DNA from: Paracoccaceae bacterium
GTDB lineage: Bacteria; Pseudomonadota; Alphaproteobacteria; Rhodobacterales; Rhodobacteraceae
Length of the DNA: 64,000 nucleotides
NCBI GenBank assembly: GCA_003605175.1
Contig: QWDA01000005.1
Coordinates: forward strand, 124,001 to 188,000
Direction of reading: 5' to 3'
The position numbers were made by a program, and so were the translations under genes. A model generated the notes under the pieces. It saw only the letters and a list, made by a program, of their open reading frames with translations. It was not told the origin of the DNA and did no database searches. Positions 26,046 through 34,945 of the stretch are shown here, piece after piece; the first letter of the stretch is position 1; each line of letters opens with the position of its first letter.

Positions 26046-27002
26046 ATGTCCGCGATCGAGACGCTGCGCCTTGCCGCCGACGAGGCCGGGATCGGCCGGG
26101 CCGCCGCGCTCCTGCGCGAGGGAGGCCTTGTCGCCTTCCCGACCGAGACGGTCTATGGCCTCGGTGCCGATGCGCGGAACGGCCGGGCAGTGGCGCGGAT
26201 CTTCGAGGCGAAAGGGCGCCCGCGCTTCAATCCGCTGATCGTCCATGTCCCCGATCTCGCCGCCGCGCGGCGGATCGGCGTCATCGACGGTTCCGCCGAG
26301 GTTCTGGCCGAGGCGTTCTGGCCCGGCGCGCTCACCCTCGTCGTGCCGGTGGCCGAAGGCGCTGGGCTCTCCGATCTGGTGACGGCGGGCCTGCCGAGCG
26401 TCGCGCTCCGGGTGCCCGAGCATCCCCTGGCCCAGCGGCTCCTGCGCGATGCCGGCGTGCCGGTGGCCGCGCCCTCGGCGAACCCGTCGGGCCGGGTCAG
26501 CCCGACCACGGCCGAGCATGTGGCCGAGGGTCTTTCCGACCGGATCGACGCGGTGCTCGATGGCGGCGCCTGCCCGGTCGGGGTCGAATCGACGATCCTT
26601 GGCGTCTTCGACGGCGCGCCCCGGCTGCTCCGCCCCGGCGGCTTGCCCGTCGAGGCGCTCGAGGCCTGTCTCGGCGCCCCCATCCCCGAAGCGCGCCCCG
26701 AGGCCGAGGGCATCCGCGCGCCCGGACAGCTCGCCTCGCATTACGCGCCCTCGGTGCCGGTGCGGCTCGACGCGCTTTCCGCCGAACCGGGCGAGAAGCT
26801 CCTCGGCTTCGGCCCGGTCGCGGGCGATCTCTCGCTCTCGCCCTCGGGCGATCTCGTGGAAGCGGCCGCCAATCTCTACGCCGCCCTCCGCCGTCTCGAC
26901 GCGCTGGGCGCCGGGGCCATCGCCGTCGCCCCCGTCCCCGAAAAGGGCCTCGGCCGCGCGATCAACGACCGCCTCCGCCGCGCCGCCGCGCCTCGGGGCT
27001 AG
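26046..27002 (+). CDS. tsaC: L-threonylcarbamoyladenylate synthase (Sua5/YwlC type)
   Basis: A 318-residue enzyme that makes threonylcarbamoyl-AMP for the t6A37 modification of ANN-decoding tRNAs. The YrdC domain (residues about 15-205) has FPTETVYGLGADA, KGRPRFNPLIVHV, APSANPSGRVSPT and VGVESTILGVF. A C-terminal Sua5 domain (about 215-315) with APGQLASHYAPS and ALRRLD makes it the long Sua5 form, typical of alphaproteobacteria. It is divergent from the acyl-CoA dehydrogenase with 118 bp between the two starts. The stop is followed by a dispersed repeat and an iteron-like array. Confidence 0.92.
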   Translation: MSAIETLRLAADEAGIGRAAALLREGGLVAFPTETVYGLGADARNGRAVARIFEAKGRPRFNPLIVHVPDLAAARRIGVIDGSAEVLAEAFWPGALTLVVPVAEGAGLSDLVTAGLPSVALRVPEHPLAQRLLRDAGVPVAAPSANPSGRVSPTTAEHVAEGLSDRIDAVLDGGACPVGVESTILGVFDGAPRLLRPGGLPVEALEACLGAPIPEARPEAEGIRAPGQLASHYAPSVPVRLDALSAEPGEKLLGFGPVAGDLSLSPSGDLVEAAANLYAALRRLDALGAGAIAVAPVPEKGLGRAINDRLRRAAAPRG

Positions 27003-27050
27003 GCGAACGGCCTACCGGCCAATGCGTCCAGGAAGCGCGGAGCCGGGCGG

Positions 27051-27171
27051 GCGCCTGCCCGTGGGATGGCGCTGCGGCGATTGAGCGGGGCGATTTATCT
27101 CGTAAGCCCGCCGTACAATCGTATGGCGCGGGACGGCACCAGAGCGCCAGCCCGCCGGGACGGGCAGGCGC
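27051..27171. repeat. Dispersed inverted-repeat-bounded element, copy B
   Basis: A 121-bp element with left arm GCGCCTGCCCGTG (27051-27063) and right arm ACGGGCAGGCGC (27160-27171), 12-bp inverted repeats. It runs in the opposite orientation to copy A; about 83 percent of bases agree over the aligned 90 bp and the first 30 bases are identical. It sits in the gap between the convergent tsaC and algH genes, the same gap that holds one 11-bp direct-repeat array. Confidence 0.7.
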
Positions 27172-27262
27172 TCGCCCGGAGCCCACGGCGCTGTTCGGGC
27201 GGGAAAAAAACGGAAAAGACCCGACCGCCGTTGGCGGCTTGCTCAAAACCCCGCGCACTTCC

Positions 27263-27300
27263 GGTGTACGGGTTGTGTACAGGTTGTGTACGGGTTGTGC
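27263..27300 (-). repeat. Array of three 11-bp direct repeats, copy 1
   Basis: GTGTACGGGTT, GTGTACAGGTT and GTGTACGGGTT follow head to tail at 27264-27296, with the period of one DNA helical turn. On the minus strand this reads AACCYGTACAC three times. The same array, with the same flanking CCGG, occurs at 44258 and 53852. It lies between the convergent ends of tsaC and algH, beside repeat copy B. Confidence 0.8.
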
Positions 27301-27328
27301 CGGGAGGATTCCGGGGCTTCTCGCGCCC

Positions 27329-27886
27329 TCAGGCGTGCCCCGCATCCGAGGAAAGCGCGATCGCGTCGACCCCCATCGCCTTCAGTGCCGCGGTCCATTT
27401 CGCGCCGGCATCCGCGTGGAAAACGATCTCCGGTTCGGCCTCGCCCACCAGCCATCCATTGGCCTGGAACTCGCTCTCGAGCTGGCCCGGGCCCCAGCCG
27501 GAATAGCCCAGGGCGAGGATCGCCCGGCTCGGCCCCCTGCCCGTCGCGATGTCCTCGAGAATGTCCAGCGTTGCCGTCATGCCGACCCCTTCGGTGACCT
27601 GCAAGGTCGCGGAATTGCTCGAATAATCCGGCGAGTGCAGCACGAAGCCGCGGCCGTGGTCGACCGGCCCGCCGAAATGCACCTTGAGCGCATCGGCGGC
27701 GCCCTCCGCCTCGATCCCGAGCTGCGACAGGAGCTCATGGGTATCGACCTCCGGGGTCGGCTTGTTGACGATCAGCCCCATCGCGCCGTCCTCGGAATGC
27801 TCGCACAGGAACACCACGCTCCGATCGAAGCGCGGGTCCATCATGCCAGGCATGGCGACGAGAAGCTTGCCGGTAAGATACTGCAT
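27329..27886 (-). CDS. algH: YqgE/AlgH family protein (UPF0301)
   Basis: A 185-residue protein matching the YqgE/AlgH family across its full length: it begins MQYLTGKLLVAMPGM, followed by DPRFDRSVVFLCEHSEDGAMG, GLIVNKPT, HFGGPVDHGRGFVLHSPDY and GYSGWGPGQLESEFQANGW. AlgH in Pseudomonas was linked to alginate regulation; the molecular function is unknown. The ATG at 27886 is the family start. It is divergent from the DsbD-type gene at 28017. Confidence 0.9.
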   Translation of the reverse strand: MQYLTGKLLVAMPGMMDPRFDRSVVFLCEHSEDGAMGLIVNKPTPEVDTHELLSQLGIEAEGAADALKVHFGGPVDHGRGFVLHSPDYSSNSATLQVTEGVGMTATLDILEDIATGRGPSRAILALGYSGWGPGQLESEFQANGWLVGEAEPEIVFHADAGAKWTAALKAMGVDAIALSSDAGHA

Positions 27887-28016
27887 ACCCGAGTCCAGCT
27901 AGACCCCTCCACTCTGCTCGCAAGCCCCCCCCGGATGCAACCCCGCGCCCCACCCTCGCGACGATGTCGCAGGATTTTGATTTCCTTGAACGGCTTTGAT
28001 CGGCAAGAACGGGCGA

Positions 28017-28829
28017 ATGATGACATCCCTGAAGACTTTCCTCACCCTCGCCGTGCTCATGGCGCTCCCTGCAGCGGCCCCGGCGCAGAACGTGGCCGAC
28101 GTGGTCTCCGCGCGGCTCCTGCCCGGCTGGCGGATGGAGAGCGGCCGGCACATGGCGGCGCTGCAGCTGAAGCTCGCCCCGGGCTGGAAGACCTATTGGC
28201 GCGCGCCCGGCGATGCGGGAAAGCCGCCGAGCTTCGACTGGTCGGGCTCGGGCAACGTGGCGGCGGTCGCGGTGCACTGGCCGGTGCCGCATGTCTTCGA
28301 CCAAGGCGGACTGCGGACGCTGGGCTATGCCGGCGATGTCGTCCTGCCGGTGGAGATCACGCCCGCGCGGGACGGCGAGCCGATCGCGCTCGAAGGCCGG
28401 ATCGAGATCGGCGTCTGCGAGGACATCTGCGTGCCGGTCACGCTGGTCCTGGGCCAGTCGCTGCCTGCCGCGGGCGGTGCAGACGGTGCGATCCGCGCGG
28501 CGCTGGCCGACCGGCCAATGTCGCCCGAAGAGGCCGGGGTCGGCCGGGTCGTGTGCCGGACTGAACCGATCCGCGACGGGATGCGGCTCACGGTCGAGAT
28601 GGACCTGCCGCGGATCGCGCCCGCGGAGGATGCGGTGGTGGAGTTCGACGATCCCACGGTCTGGGTCTCCGAGGCGAACGCCACGCGCACGGGCGGGCGG
28701 CTGACGGCGGTGGCCGAATTGCTGCCTGCAGACGCGGCGCCCTTCGCCCTGGCGCGTCAGGATCTGCGCTTCACCGTGCTGGGGGCCGGGCGGGCGGTGG
28801 ACATCAAGGGATGTACCGGCGCCGGCTGA
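28017..28829 (+). CDS. Secreted DsbD N-terminal-domain protein (thiol-disulfide exchange type)
   Basis: A 270-residue protein with a signal peptide (LTLAVLMALPAAAPAQ) and an immunoglobulin-like DsbD-alpha (DsbD N-terminal) domain: GWKTYWRAPGDAG, GYAGDVVLPVEITP and IEIGVCEDICVPV, whose CEDIC cysteine pair would do disulfide exchange. The membrane and thioredoxin-like domains of full DsbD are absent, so it probably works in the periplasm with a separate CcdA/ScsB-like partner. Start at 28017 is the first of two adjacent ATG codons; an upstream TTG at 27996 is less likely. It is convergent with the RND permease gene. Confidence 0.78.
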   Translation: MMTSLKTFLTLAVLMALPAAAPAQNVADVVSARLLPGWRMESGRHMAALQLKLAPGWKTYWRAPGDAGKPPSFDWSGSGNVAAVAVHWPVPHVFDQGGLRTLGYAGDVVLPVEITPARDGEPIALEGRIEIGVCEDICVPVTLVLGQSLPAAGGADGAIRAALADRPMSPEEAGVGRVVCRTEPIRDGMRLTVEMDLPRIAPAEDAVVEFDDPTVWVSEANATRTGGRLTAVAELLPADAAPFALARQDLRFTVLGAGRAVDIKGCTGAG

Positions 28830-28867
28830 GCCGCCCGGAAACAAGACCTTCGTGAGGGATGCGCAGG

Positions 28868-31800
28868 TCACCGCCCCGGGCGCATCACCCGGCTCATCAC
28901 AAGCCCGCCGACGAGCGTGAGGACCACGGCGCCTGTGGTGAAAAGCGCGAAGGCGGCGCCTTTCGAGCCGGCGGCCGCCGTGGGCAGGAGCGCCGCGACG
29001 GGCCCGGGCAGTCCGTTCCCGAGGAGCACCGGGGCGAGCGTCACCGCAAAGAGCGCGGCGAGCGCGACGCCGAGGAGCGCCAGCCCCGGCGCGAGGCCCG
29101 GGATCCGCCGCCGGAACGCTCGGCGGAGCGAGCGGGTCGCCTGGCCGAGATCCTGCTGCGCGGCAAGGAGCGCCGGCACGACGAGGAGCACCAGCACCAT
29201 GCCGAAGCCGAGCCCGTAGACCAGGGTGATCACCGTGGGTTTCAGGAACTGCGCCTGTTGCGATTTCTCGTAGAGCAGCGGCGCAAGGCCGAACACCGTG
29301 GTGAGTGTCGTCAGGAGCACCGGCCGGAGCCGGTCGGCGGTACCGTCGAGGATCGCCGGGACGAGGCCTCTTTCCTTCGCCTTCTCGTCGATGGTCGAGA
29401 CCAGCACGATGGAATCGTTGATGATGATCCCCGCCATGCCGATCAGCCCGACCACCGAGAACATCGAGAGCGGCACCCCCCAGATGTAATGCCCCCAGAT
29501 CGCGCCGACGAGGCCGAAGGGGATGATCGCGAGGACGACGACGGGCCGCGTCCAGCTGGCGAAGATCCAGGCGAGCGCGAGGTAGATGCCGGTGAGGCTG
29601 AGGACGAGGCCCGTGAGCGCGTCGGAAAGGAAGGCGTTCTCCTGCTCCGCGAGCCCCGCCATGGCGGTGGCAGTGCCGAAGCGCTCCTCGATATCGGGCA
29701 GGATGGTCTCGGCGAGTTCGGCCTGGATCGCGGCGGCGCGGGCCGGGTCGTCCTCGGAGATGTCGCCGGTGACCGAGACGGTGCGGAGCCCGTTCTCGCG
29801 CCGCACGGTGGAGAAGCCGGCGCGGGCGGTGACCGAGACGATATCCGAGAGCGGCAGGTAGGCGCCTCTGGGCGAGGGCAGCATCGTCCGGTCGAGGAAA
29901 TCGGCGCGCTGCTCGTCTTCGGGGAGCTCCACCCGGATCGCCGCCGAGCGGGTGCCGTCCGGGTAGGTCGCGGCCTCGATCCCGTTCAGCCGGTTGCGGA
30001 GTTCGCGGCCGACGCTGTCGATGTCGAAGCCGAGCGCCTGGCCACGCGGGGTCAGCTCGACGATCAGCTCCTCCTTGTCATAGGCGAGGTCGTCCTCCAG
30101 CGCGGAGACCTCCGGGAAACGGGCCAGCTCGGTCTTCAGCGCCTCGGCAGCGTCCTTGAGCGTGCCGGCATCGGCGCCCGAAAGCGTGACGTCGAGCGCA
30201 TCGCCGCCCGGGCCCGAGCGCCAGCCGCGGAAACTCAGGGTCTCGAGCATCGGGTGGCTCGCGACCTCGTCCTGCAGCCGGGCCACGAAGTCGAAGGAGG
30301 AATAGGGACGGAGATCGGCGTCGATCAGCTCGATGGCGATGGCGCCGAGCTGGTCGGGCTCCTTGGTGTCGGCGCCGGCGAGGGAGCGGCCGGTATTGCC
30401 GCCGATCTGTGCCAGCGCATAGTCGACGGGGTTGGTACCGAATTCCGCCTCGTAGCTCTCGCCCACCCGCTCGACCGCGGCCTGGAGCCGGTGCATCATG
30501 TCGAGCGTGTCGGCGCGGGTGGCGCCGGGAAGCATCGCGAAGTTGCCGCTGACCGAGCCCTGTTCCGGCGAATTGAAGAACCGCCACGGGACGTCGCCAC
30601 GGATGAACAGCGCGGCCTGGCTGGCAAGGATCAGGAGCGTACCGGCAAGGACAGGGTAGCGCAGCCGGACCACCCAGGCGATCAGCGGACGGAACAGGGC
30701 TTCGCGCAGCCGGCGGAAGCCGCGGTTCACCTGGCGCGACGGCCAGTCGTACCAATGCTCCTTCGAGGAATGCGCGATGGCGTGGACCATGTGGTTGGGC
30801 AGGATCAGGAAGCACTCGATGAGCGAGGCGAGGAGGACGACGATCACCGTGAAGGGGATGTCGGAGATCAGGCGTCCGAAGCGGCCGCTGATCGCCTCGA
30901 GCCCGTAAAAGGCGATTACCGTCGTCAGCGTCGCGGTGAAGACCGGTGTGAACATCCGGATCGCGGCGTTCTCGGCGGCGTCGGCGGGGCTCTCACCCAG
31001 CCTTCGGGCGCGGAAATCGGCATGTTCGCCCACCACGATGGCGTCGTCCACGATGATGCCCGTGGTGATGATCAGCGCGAAGAGCGAGATCATGTTGAGC
31101 GTGATTCCGGCCATATACATCATCGCCAAGGTGGCGAGCACCGCGACGGGGATTCCGGCCGCCACCCAGAAGGCGATGCGGGCGTTGAGGAACAGGAACA
31201 AGAGGAGAAGGACGAGGCCGAGGCCCATCAGCCCGTTGCTCATCAGGATGTCGAGCCGGCCGGTGATCATCTCGGCGCGGGTCCGGATCAGGTCGATCCG
31301 CACCCCTTCGGGCAGGGTCGCCTGCATCTCGGCGGCGACCTTTTCGACCTGGTGCTGGATGTCGATGGCATCGCCCCGGTCGGAGCGGTCGATCCGGAGC
31401 GAGATCGCCGGGTTCTCGCCCACGAAATAGGCCTCGTCCCGGTCGATGCCGCGGCTCTGGACCGCGCCCACGTCTCCCACGGTGAGCTGGGTGCCGCCCT
31501 CGCCGCTCCGGAGCACGATCCCGGCGATCTCGTCGGCGCTGCGCCGCGTCGTTCCGGCGCGGATCCGGGCCGAGCCCGAGACGTTGCCGGCGGGGTTCGC
31601 GTCGACGTCTCCGGCGATGGCGGCGGCGATCTCGGAGAGCGTGATCTCGTGGCGGATCAGCGAGATCGAGGGCACCTCGACCACGGTCTCGGGCGCACCT
31701 ACGCCGCGAATCGAGACATTGGTGACGCCGATCCCGAACAGGCGGGCCCGAAGCTCGTCGGCGAAGCGGCCGAGCTGGTCGACGCCCACCGGACCGGTGA

Positions 31801-32248
31801 TCACCACGTCGGTCACCCGGTCGCGCCAGTAGTCGCGGGTGACCTCGGGCGGGTCGGCGGCCTCGGGCAGCGCGGTGATGGCGGCGACCGCGCCTTCCAC
31901 GTCGTTGAGCGCCTGCGCCATGTTCCAGTCGGGCTCGAACTCGAGCTCGACCCTTCCATGCCCCTCGCGCGAGACGGCGTTGCTCGACGTTACCCCCTCG
32001 ATGCCGATCAGCGCGGCGTCGATCACCTGGACGATGGCCGCGTCGACATCCTCCGCGCCGGCGCCGTCCCAATCCACGTCCACGTCGATGGTGTTGATCA
32101 CCACATCGGGGAAGAATTGCGCGCGAAGGTTCGGAAGCGAGGTGATCCCGAGAATGATCAGAACGGCGAGGAGGAGGTTGGCGGCGGTCCGGTGCCGCGC
32201 GAAATAGGCGAGGATCGAGGCAAGGCCGCCGGGGGCCGGGCGCATCAT
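28868..32248 (-). CDS. RND-family efflux transporter permease (AcrB/CzcA-like)
   Basis: A 1126-residue inner-membrane proton-driven exporter with two repeated halves. TM1 is at residues about 20-38, the first porter domain follows, then TM2-6 with GIIVDDAIVVGEHA and IECFLILPNHM, the second half starting with TM7, and TM8-12 with GIIINDSIVLVSTIDEKAK. The TM4 region motif TTGIIVDD holds the pair of aspartates expected of AcrB-type proton relays. Drug (HAE) or metal (HME) specificity is not obvious. It lies 3 bp after the membrane fusion protein gene, so the two form a pump operon; no outer-membrane factor gene is nearby, so a shared TolC-like channel is assumed. Confidence 0.88.
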   Translation of the reverse strand: MMRPAPGGLASILAYFARHRTAANLLLAVLIILGITSLPNLRAQFFPDVVINTIDVDVDWDGAGAEDVDAAIVQVIDAALIGIEGVTSSNAVSREGHGRVELEFEPDWNMAQALNDVEGAVAAITALPEAADPPEVTRDYWRDRVTDVVITGPVGVDQLGRFADELRARLFGIGVTNVSIRGVGAPETVVEVPSISLIRHEITLSEIAAAIAGDVDANPAGNVSGSARIRAGTTRRSADEIAGIVLRSGEGGTQLTVGDVGAVQSRGIDRDEAYFVGENPAISLRIDRSDRGDAIDIQHQVEKVAAEMQATLPEGVRIDLIRTRAEMITGRLDILMSNGLMGLGLVLLLLFLFLNARIAFWVAAGIPVAVLATLAMMYMAGITLNMISLFALIITTGIIVDDAIVVGEHADFRARRLGESPADAAENAAIRMFTPVFTATLTTVIAFYGLEAISGRFGRLISDIPFTVIVVLLASLIECFLILPNHMVHAIAHSSKEHWYDWPSRQVNRGFRRLREALFRPLIAWVVRLRYPVLAGTLLILASQAALFIRGDVPWRFFNSPEQGSVSGNFAMLPGATRADTLDMMHRLQAAVERVGESYEAEFGTNPVDYALAQIGGNTGRSLAGADTKEPDQLGAIAIELIDADLRPYSSFDFVARLQDEVASHPMLETLSFRGWRSGPGGDALDVTLSGADAGTLKDAAEALKTELARFPEVSALEDDLAYDKEELIVELTPRGQALGFDIDSVGRELRNRLNGIEAATYPDGTRSAAIRVELPEDEQRADFLDRTMLPSPRGAYLPLSDIVSVTARAGFSTVRRENGLRTVSVTGDISEDDPARAAAIQAELAETILPDIEERFGTATAMAGLAEQENAFLSDALTGLVLSLTGIYLALAWIFASWTRPVVVLAIIPFGLVGAIWGHYIWGVPLSMFSVVGLIGMAGIIINDSIVLVSTIDEKAKERGLVPAILDGTADRLRPVLLTTLTTVFGLAPLLYEKSQQAQFLKPTVITLVYGLGFGMVLVLLVVPALLAAQQDLGQATRSLRRAFRRRIPGLAPGLALLGVALAALFAVTLAPVLLGNGLPGPVAALLPTAAAGSKGAAFALFTTGAVVLTLVGGLVMSRVMRPGR

Positions 32249-32251
32249 GGC

Positions 32252-33712
32252 CTAGCCTCCCATGCGCGCTTCGATGCGGTTGATCGTCTGCGCCGGCACC
32301 ATCGGCTGGCGGAGCTGGGCGAGCACGCGCTCCTTGGCGTCGGCGGGCATCCTGTCATTCGCCTCGATGAAGGCGACGAGCCGCGCGCGGCGCTCCTCGT
32401 CGAGCTCGATGAGCTCGTCGCCGGCCTGCGCGCGGGCTTCGGTGCCGGGCCGGACCGGCCGCACCTTGATGCCGGCGCCGAGGAACGGGCTGCGCTCGGC
32501 CACCACCTCGCGGCCCTCGAGGCCGGTCGCGTCGATCACGACCCGGTCGCCCTGCCGCCGGAGGAGCCGGGCCGGGACAGGGACGAGCCGGCTGTCTTCG
32601 CCGATGGCGAGAAGGCTGCCGCCCGCGTCGAGCGCGGCGGCGGGCAATATGGCGGCGCCGGGGACGGGCGGTTCCTCGATCCGGATCGTGACGAAATCGC
32701 CGGGGCGGAAGCCCGCGGGTGCGTCGAGGCGGGCAAAGAGCAGGCGGCCGGTCTGGCCCTCGCCGACGGCGGCGCTTTCGCGGATGAGCCGTCCCTGGGC
32801 GACGATTCCTATGTCGCCCACGTCGAGCGACATGGTGACCGACGCGTCGGTCAGCCGCCCGTCTGCATCGACGAGGCGGGCATATTGCCCGGCCGAGACC
32901 CGGAACTCAGCCTCGACCGCATTCGGGTCGATGAGCTGGCCGAGCGTTTCGCCCGCGCTGACCAGGCCGCCCAGGGCCACGTCGACCTCGGCGAGGCGAC
33001 CCGAGAAGCCGGCATGGATCTCGGTATCGGCGACGCGGCGCTCGGCCTCGGCAAGCGCGATCCTGGCGCGGTCGAGCGCGATGCGGCCGAAGTCGATCCG
33101 CGCCTCGGCCTCGGCGACGGCCTGGCGGCGCGAGAGGACGGCCTGGTTCGCCGAGGAGGCAGTAAGCTCGGCCTCTTCCACCAGCGCGTCGGTGCCGACA
33201 CCGCGTGTCTGCAAGTCGCGCTGGCGGGCGAGCGCGCGGGCGCGGAGATCGGCCTGGCCCTCGGCGGCCTGAAGTTCGCCCTTGGCGAGATCGAGCGCGC
33301 GCTCGGCGTCGCGCAGCTCTGCCTCGGCTTCGGCCACATCGGCCCCGGCGGTGTCGCGCCGGCCCTGCGCGTCGCGGTCGTCGATCCGCGCTAGAACTGC
33401 GCCTTCCGTCACCGCGGCGCCCTCCTCGAACGCGTCCGAGAGCCAGACCACCTCGCCCGCCGCGGCGGCGCGGAGCTCGAGCGTGCGTCGGCTGCGGATC
33501 GCGCCGAAGGTCTCGGTGACGGGGGTGACGGTCTCGGGCCGGATCTCGGCCACGCGGACGGCGAAGACCCTTTCGCGCGGTGGCCGGGTGTTGCCGCCAT
33601 CCGCCATGCTGACCCGCACCGCCGAGACAATGGTCTGGATGGCCATGGCAAGAAGGCCCACCGTCAGCGCGGTGAGCAGAAGTCCCGTCAGGCTACGCCT
33701 TAGAAAACGCAT
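32252..33712 (-). CDS. RND efflux membrane fusion protein (HlyD/AcrA family)
   Basis: A 486-residue periplasmic adaptor anchored by one N-terminal helix (LTGLLLTALTVGLLAMAIQ). It has a split lipoyl domain (AAAGEVVWLSDAFEEGAAVTE and HAGFSGRLAEVDVALGGLV), a long coiled-coil hairpin between (residues about 120-230, dominated by A, E, R and D), then beta-barrel and membrane-proximal domains. It is longer than AcrA (about 400) owing to the coiled-coil and a C-terminal helical tail. The ATG at 33712 starts the anchor. It is first gene of the pump operon and divergent from nothing; moaB ends 77 bp upstream on the same strand. Confidence 0.87.
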   Translation of the reverse strand: MRFLRRSLTGLLLTALTVGLLAMAIQTIVSAVRVSMADGGNTRPPRERVFAVRVAEIRPETVTPVTETFGAIRSRRTLELRAAAAGEVVWLSDAFEEGAAVTEGAVLARIDDRDAQGRRDTAGADVAEAEAELRDAERALDLAKGELQAAEGQADLRARALARQRDLQTRGVGTDALVEEAELTASSANQAVLSRRQAVAEAEARIDFGRIALDRARIALAEAERRVADTEIHAGFSGRLAEVDVALGGLVSAGETLGQLIDPNAVEAEFRVSAGQYARLVDADGRLTDASVTMSLDVGDIGIVAQGRLIRESAAVGEGQTGRLLFARLDAPAGFRPGDFVTIRIEEPPVPGAAILPAAALDAGGSLLAIGEDSRLVPVPARLLRRQGDRVVIDATGLEGREVVAERSPFLGAGIKVRPVRPGTEARAQAGDELIELDEERRARLVAFIEANDRMPADAKERVLAQLRQPMVPAQTINRIEARMGG

Positions 33713-33788
33713 TGCGTCCGCACCTTGCCACACCCCGCTCGAATGTAGGTTGAATCGGTGTGTTCTCCAATAACAACGGCCGGAAGCG

Positions 33789-34331
33789 CTATTTCCGTCG
33801 CAGGTGTTCGTCGAGGCGCGGCATGATCTCGACGAAGTTGCAGGGGCGGTGGCGGGCGTCGAATTGCGGCAGTAGAATCTCGTCCCAGGCGTCCTTGCAG
33901 GCGCCGGGGCTGCCGGGGAGCGCGAAAAGATAGGTGCCGTTCGCCACGCCGCCGCAGGCGCGGGACTGGACGGCCGAGGTGCCGATCTTCTGCATCGAGA
34001 CGATGGTGAAGACCGTCCCGAAGGCCTCGATCTCCTTCTCGTAGACGTCGCGATGGGCCTCGACCGTCACGTCGCGGCCGGTGAGGCCGGTGCCGCCGGT
34101 GGTCAGCACCGCGTCGATCTCCGGGTCGGCGCACCAGAGCCGCAGGCGCTCGGCGATGGCCGTGCGTTCGTCCGGAAGGATCCTCCGGTCTGCGACCACA
34201 TGGCCCGCCGCCTCGATCCGCGCCACCAGCGTATCGCCGGATTTGTCGGTGTCGATTGCTCTCGTATCGGAGACAGTGAGCACAGCGATGCGTACTTTGT
34301 GGAAAAGGAGGCCTTCGTCGATCCGGCTCAT
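33789..34331 (-). CDS. moaB: Molybdenum cofactor biosynthesis protein B (MoaB)
   Basis: A 180-residue MoaB/Mog-type protein, the adenylyltransferase that activates molybdopterin before Mo insertion (MoaB takes that role in some bacteria). It contains IAVLTVSDTRAIDTDKSGDTL, LTTGGTGLTGRDVT and FALPGSPGACKDAWDEIL, all standard. It overlaps the LysE-type gene by 4 nt (ATGA) and closes a four-gene coupled operon. Molybdenum cofactor made with its help would be used by NapA encoded at 59608-62097. Confidence 0.9.
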   Translation of the reverse strand: MSRIDEGLLFHKVRIAVLTVSDTRAIDTDKSGDTLVARIEAAGHVVADRRILPDERTAIAERLRLWCADPEIDAVLTTGGTGLTGRDVTVEAHRDVYEKEIEAFGTVFTIVSMQKIGTSAVQSRACGGVANGTYLFALPGSPGACKDAWDEILLPQFDARHRPCNFVEIMPRLDEHLRRK

Positions 34332-34945
34332 TTGCGTCCCTCCAGGGCAAGGCGCAGCGCCAGGGCGCCGAGGATCGTGGCGCTGGTCCGGCGCAGCGCA
34401 CGTTCGAGACGGGCGTTCCCCGCGAGCGCGGCGCCGAGGCTGCCGGAGAACCAGCCCACCGTACCGTTCACGAAGAAGCCGCCGAACGCAATCACCCCGC
34501 CGAAGATCAGGAATTGCGGCAGGACCGGGCGCGCGGGATCGACGAATTGCGGCACGAAGGCGAGGATGAAAAGGATCACCTTGGGGTTGGTGAGGTTCAC
34601 GAGGAGCCCGTCGCGAAAGGCCCGGGACGGGTGGACCACCGGGTGGTCGCCGGCCGCATGCGGGGTCCGCAGCGTCCTCCAGGCGAGCCAGAGGAGATAG
34701 GCGACGCCGATCCATCGGATCGCGTCGAAAAGGCCCGGATATGTGGCGGTCAGCGCGCCGAGGCCGAGCCCGGCGGCGGTGACGTGGACCATGGACCCGG
34801 CGGAAATGCCGGCAGAGGCGGCGAGGGCGGGGCGGGGCCCGCCGCGGGCGCCCTGGGCGAGGCAGAACATCATGTCGGCGCCGGGCGTAAGATTGAGCGC
34901 GATCGCGGCGGGGATGAAGGCGAGGAGCGTGACGGGGTCAATCAT
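34328..34945 (-). CDS. LysE/RhtB family amino-acid exporter
   Basis: A 205-residue membrane protein with about six hydrophobic segments. It carries the family signature near the N-terminus, ALNLTPGADMMFCLAQGARG (positions about 17-36), and YLLWLAWRTLR later, both typical of RhtB/YggA-type exporters of amino acids or their lactones. It lies in the coupled operon UDG-phosphoesterase-LysE-moaB with ATGA overlaps on both sides. Its substrate cannot be told from sequence. Confidence 0.85.
   Translation of the reverse strand: MIDPVTLLAFIPAAIALNLTPGADMMFCLAQGARGGPRPALAASAGISAGSMVHVTAAGLGLGALTATYPGLFDAIRWIGVAYLLWLAWRTLRTPHAAGDHPVVHPSRAFRDGLLVNLTNPKVILFILAFVPQFVDPARPVLPQFLIFGGVIAFGGFFVNGTVGWFSGSLGAALAGNARLERALRRTSATILGALALRLALEGRK

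Noticed and set aside
20061-27154. A conserved 30-codon open frame shared by repeat copies A and B
   Set aside because: Of 12 codons that differ between the copies nearly all change the amino acid, so the DNA and not a protein is being preserved.
28859-33394. A 1511-codon open frame on the plus strand opposite the RND pump genes
   Set aside because: It is exactly antisense to two clear pump genes, is made of R, G, E, D and H-rich low-complexity residues, and contains no domain. High GC removes stop codons from antisense frames; the same applies to 3968-6610, 24296-25972, 54050-56926 and 59398-62178.
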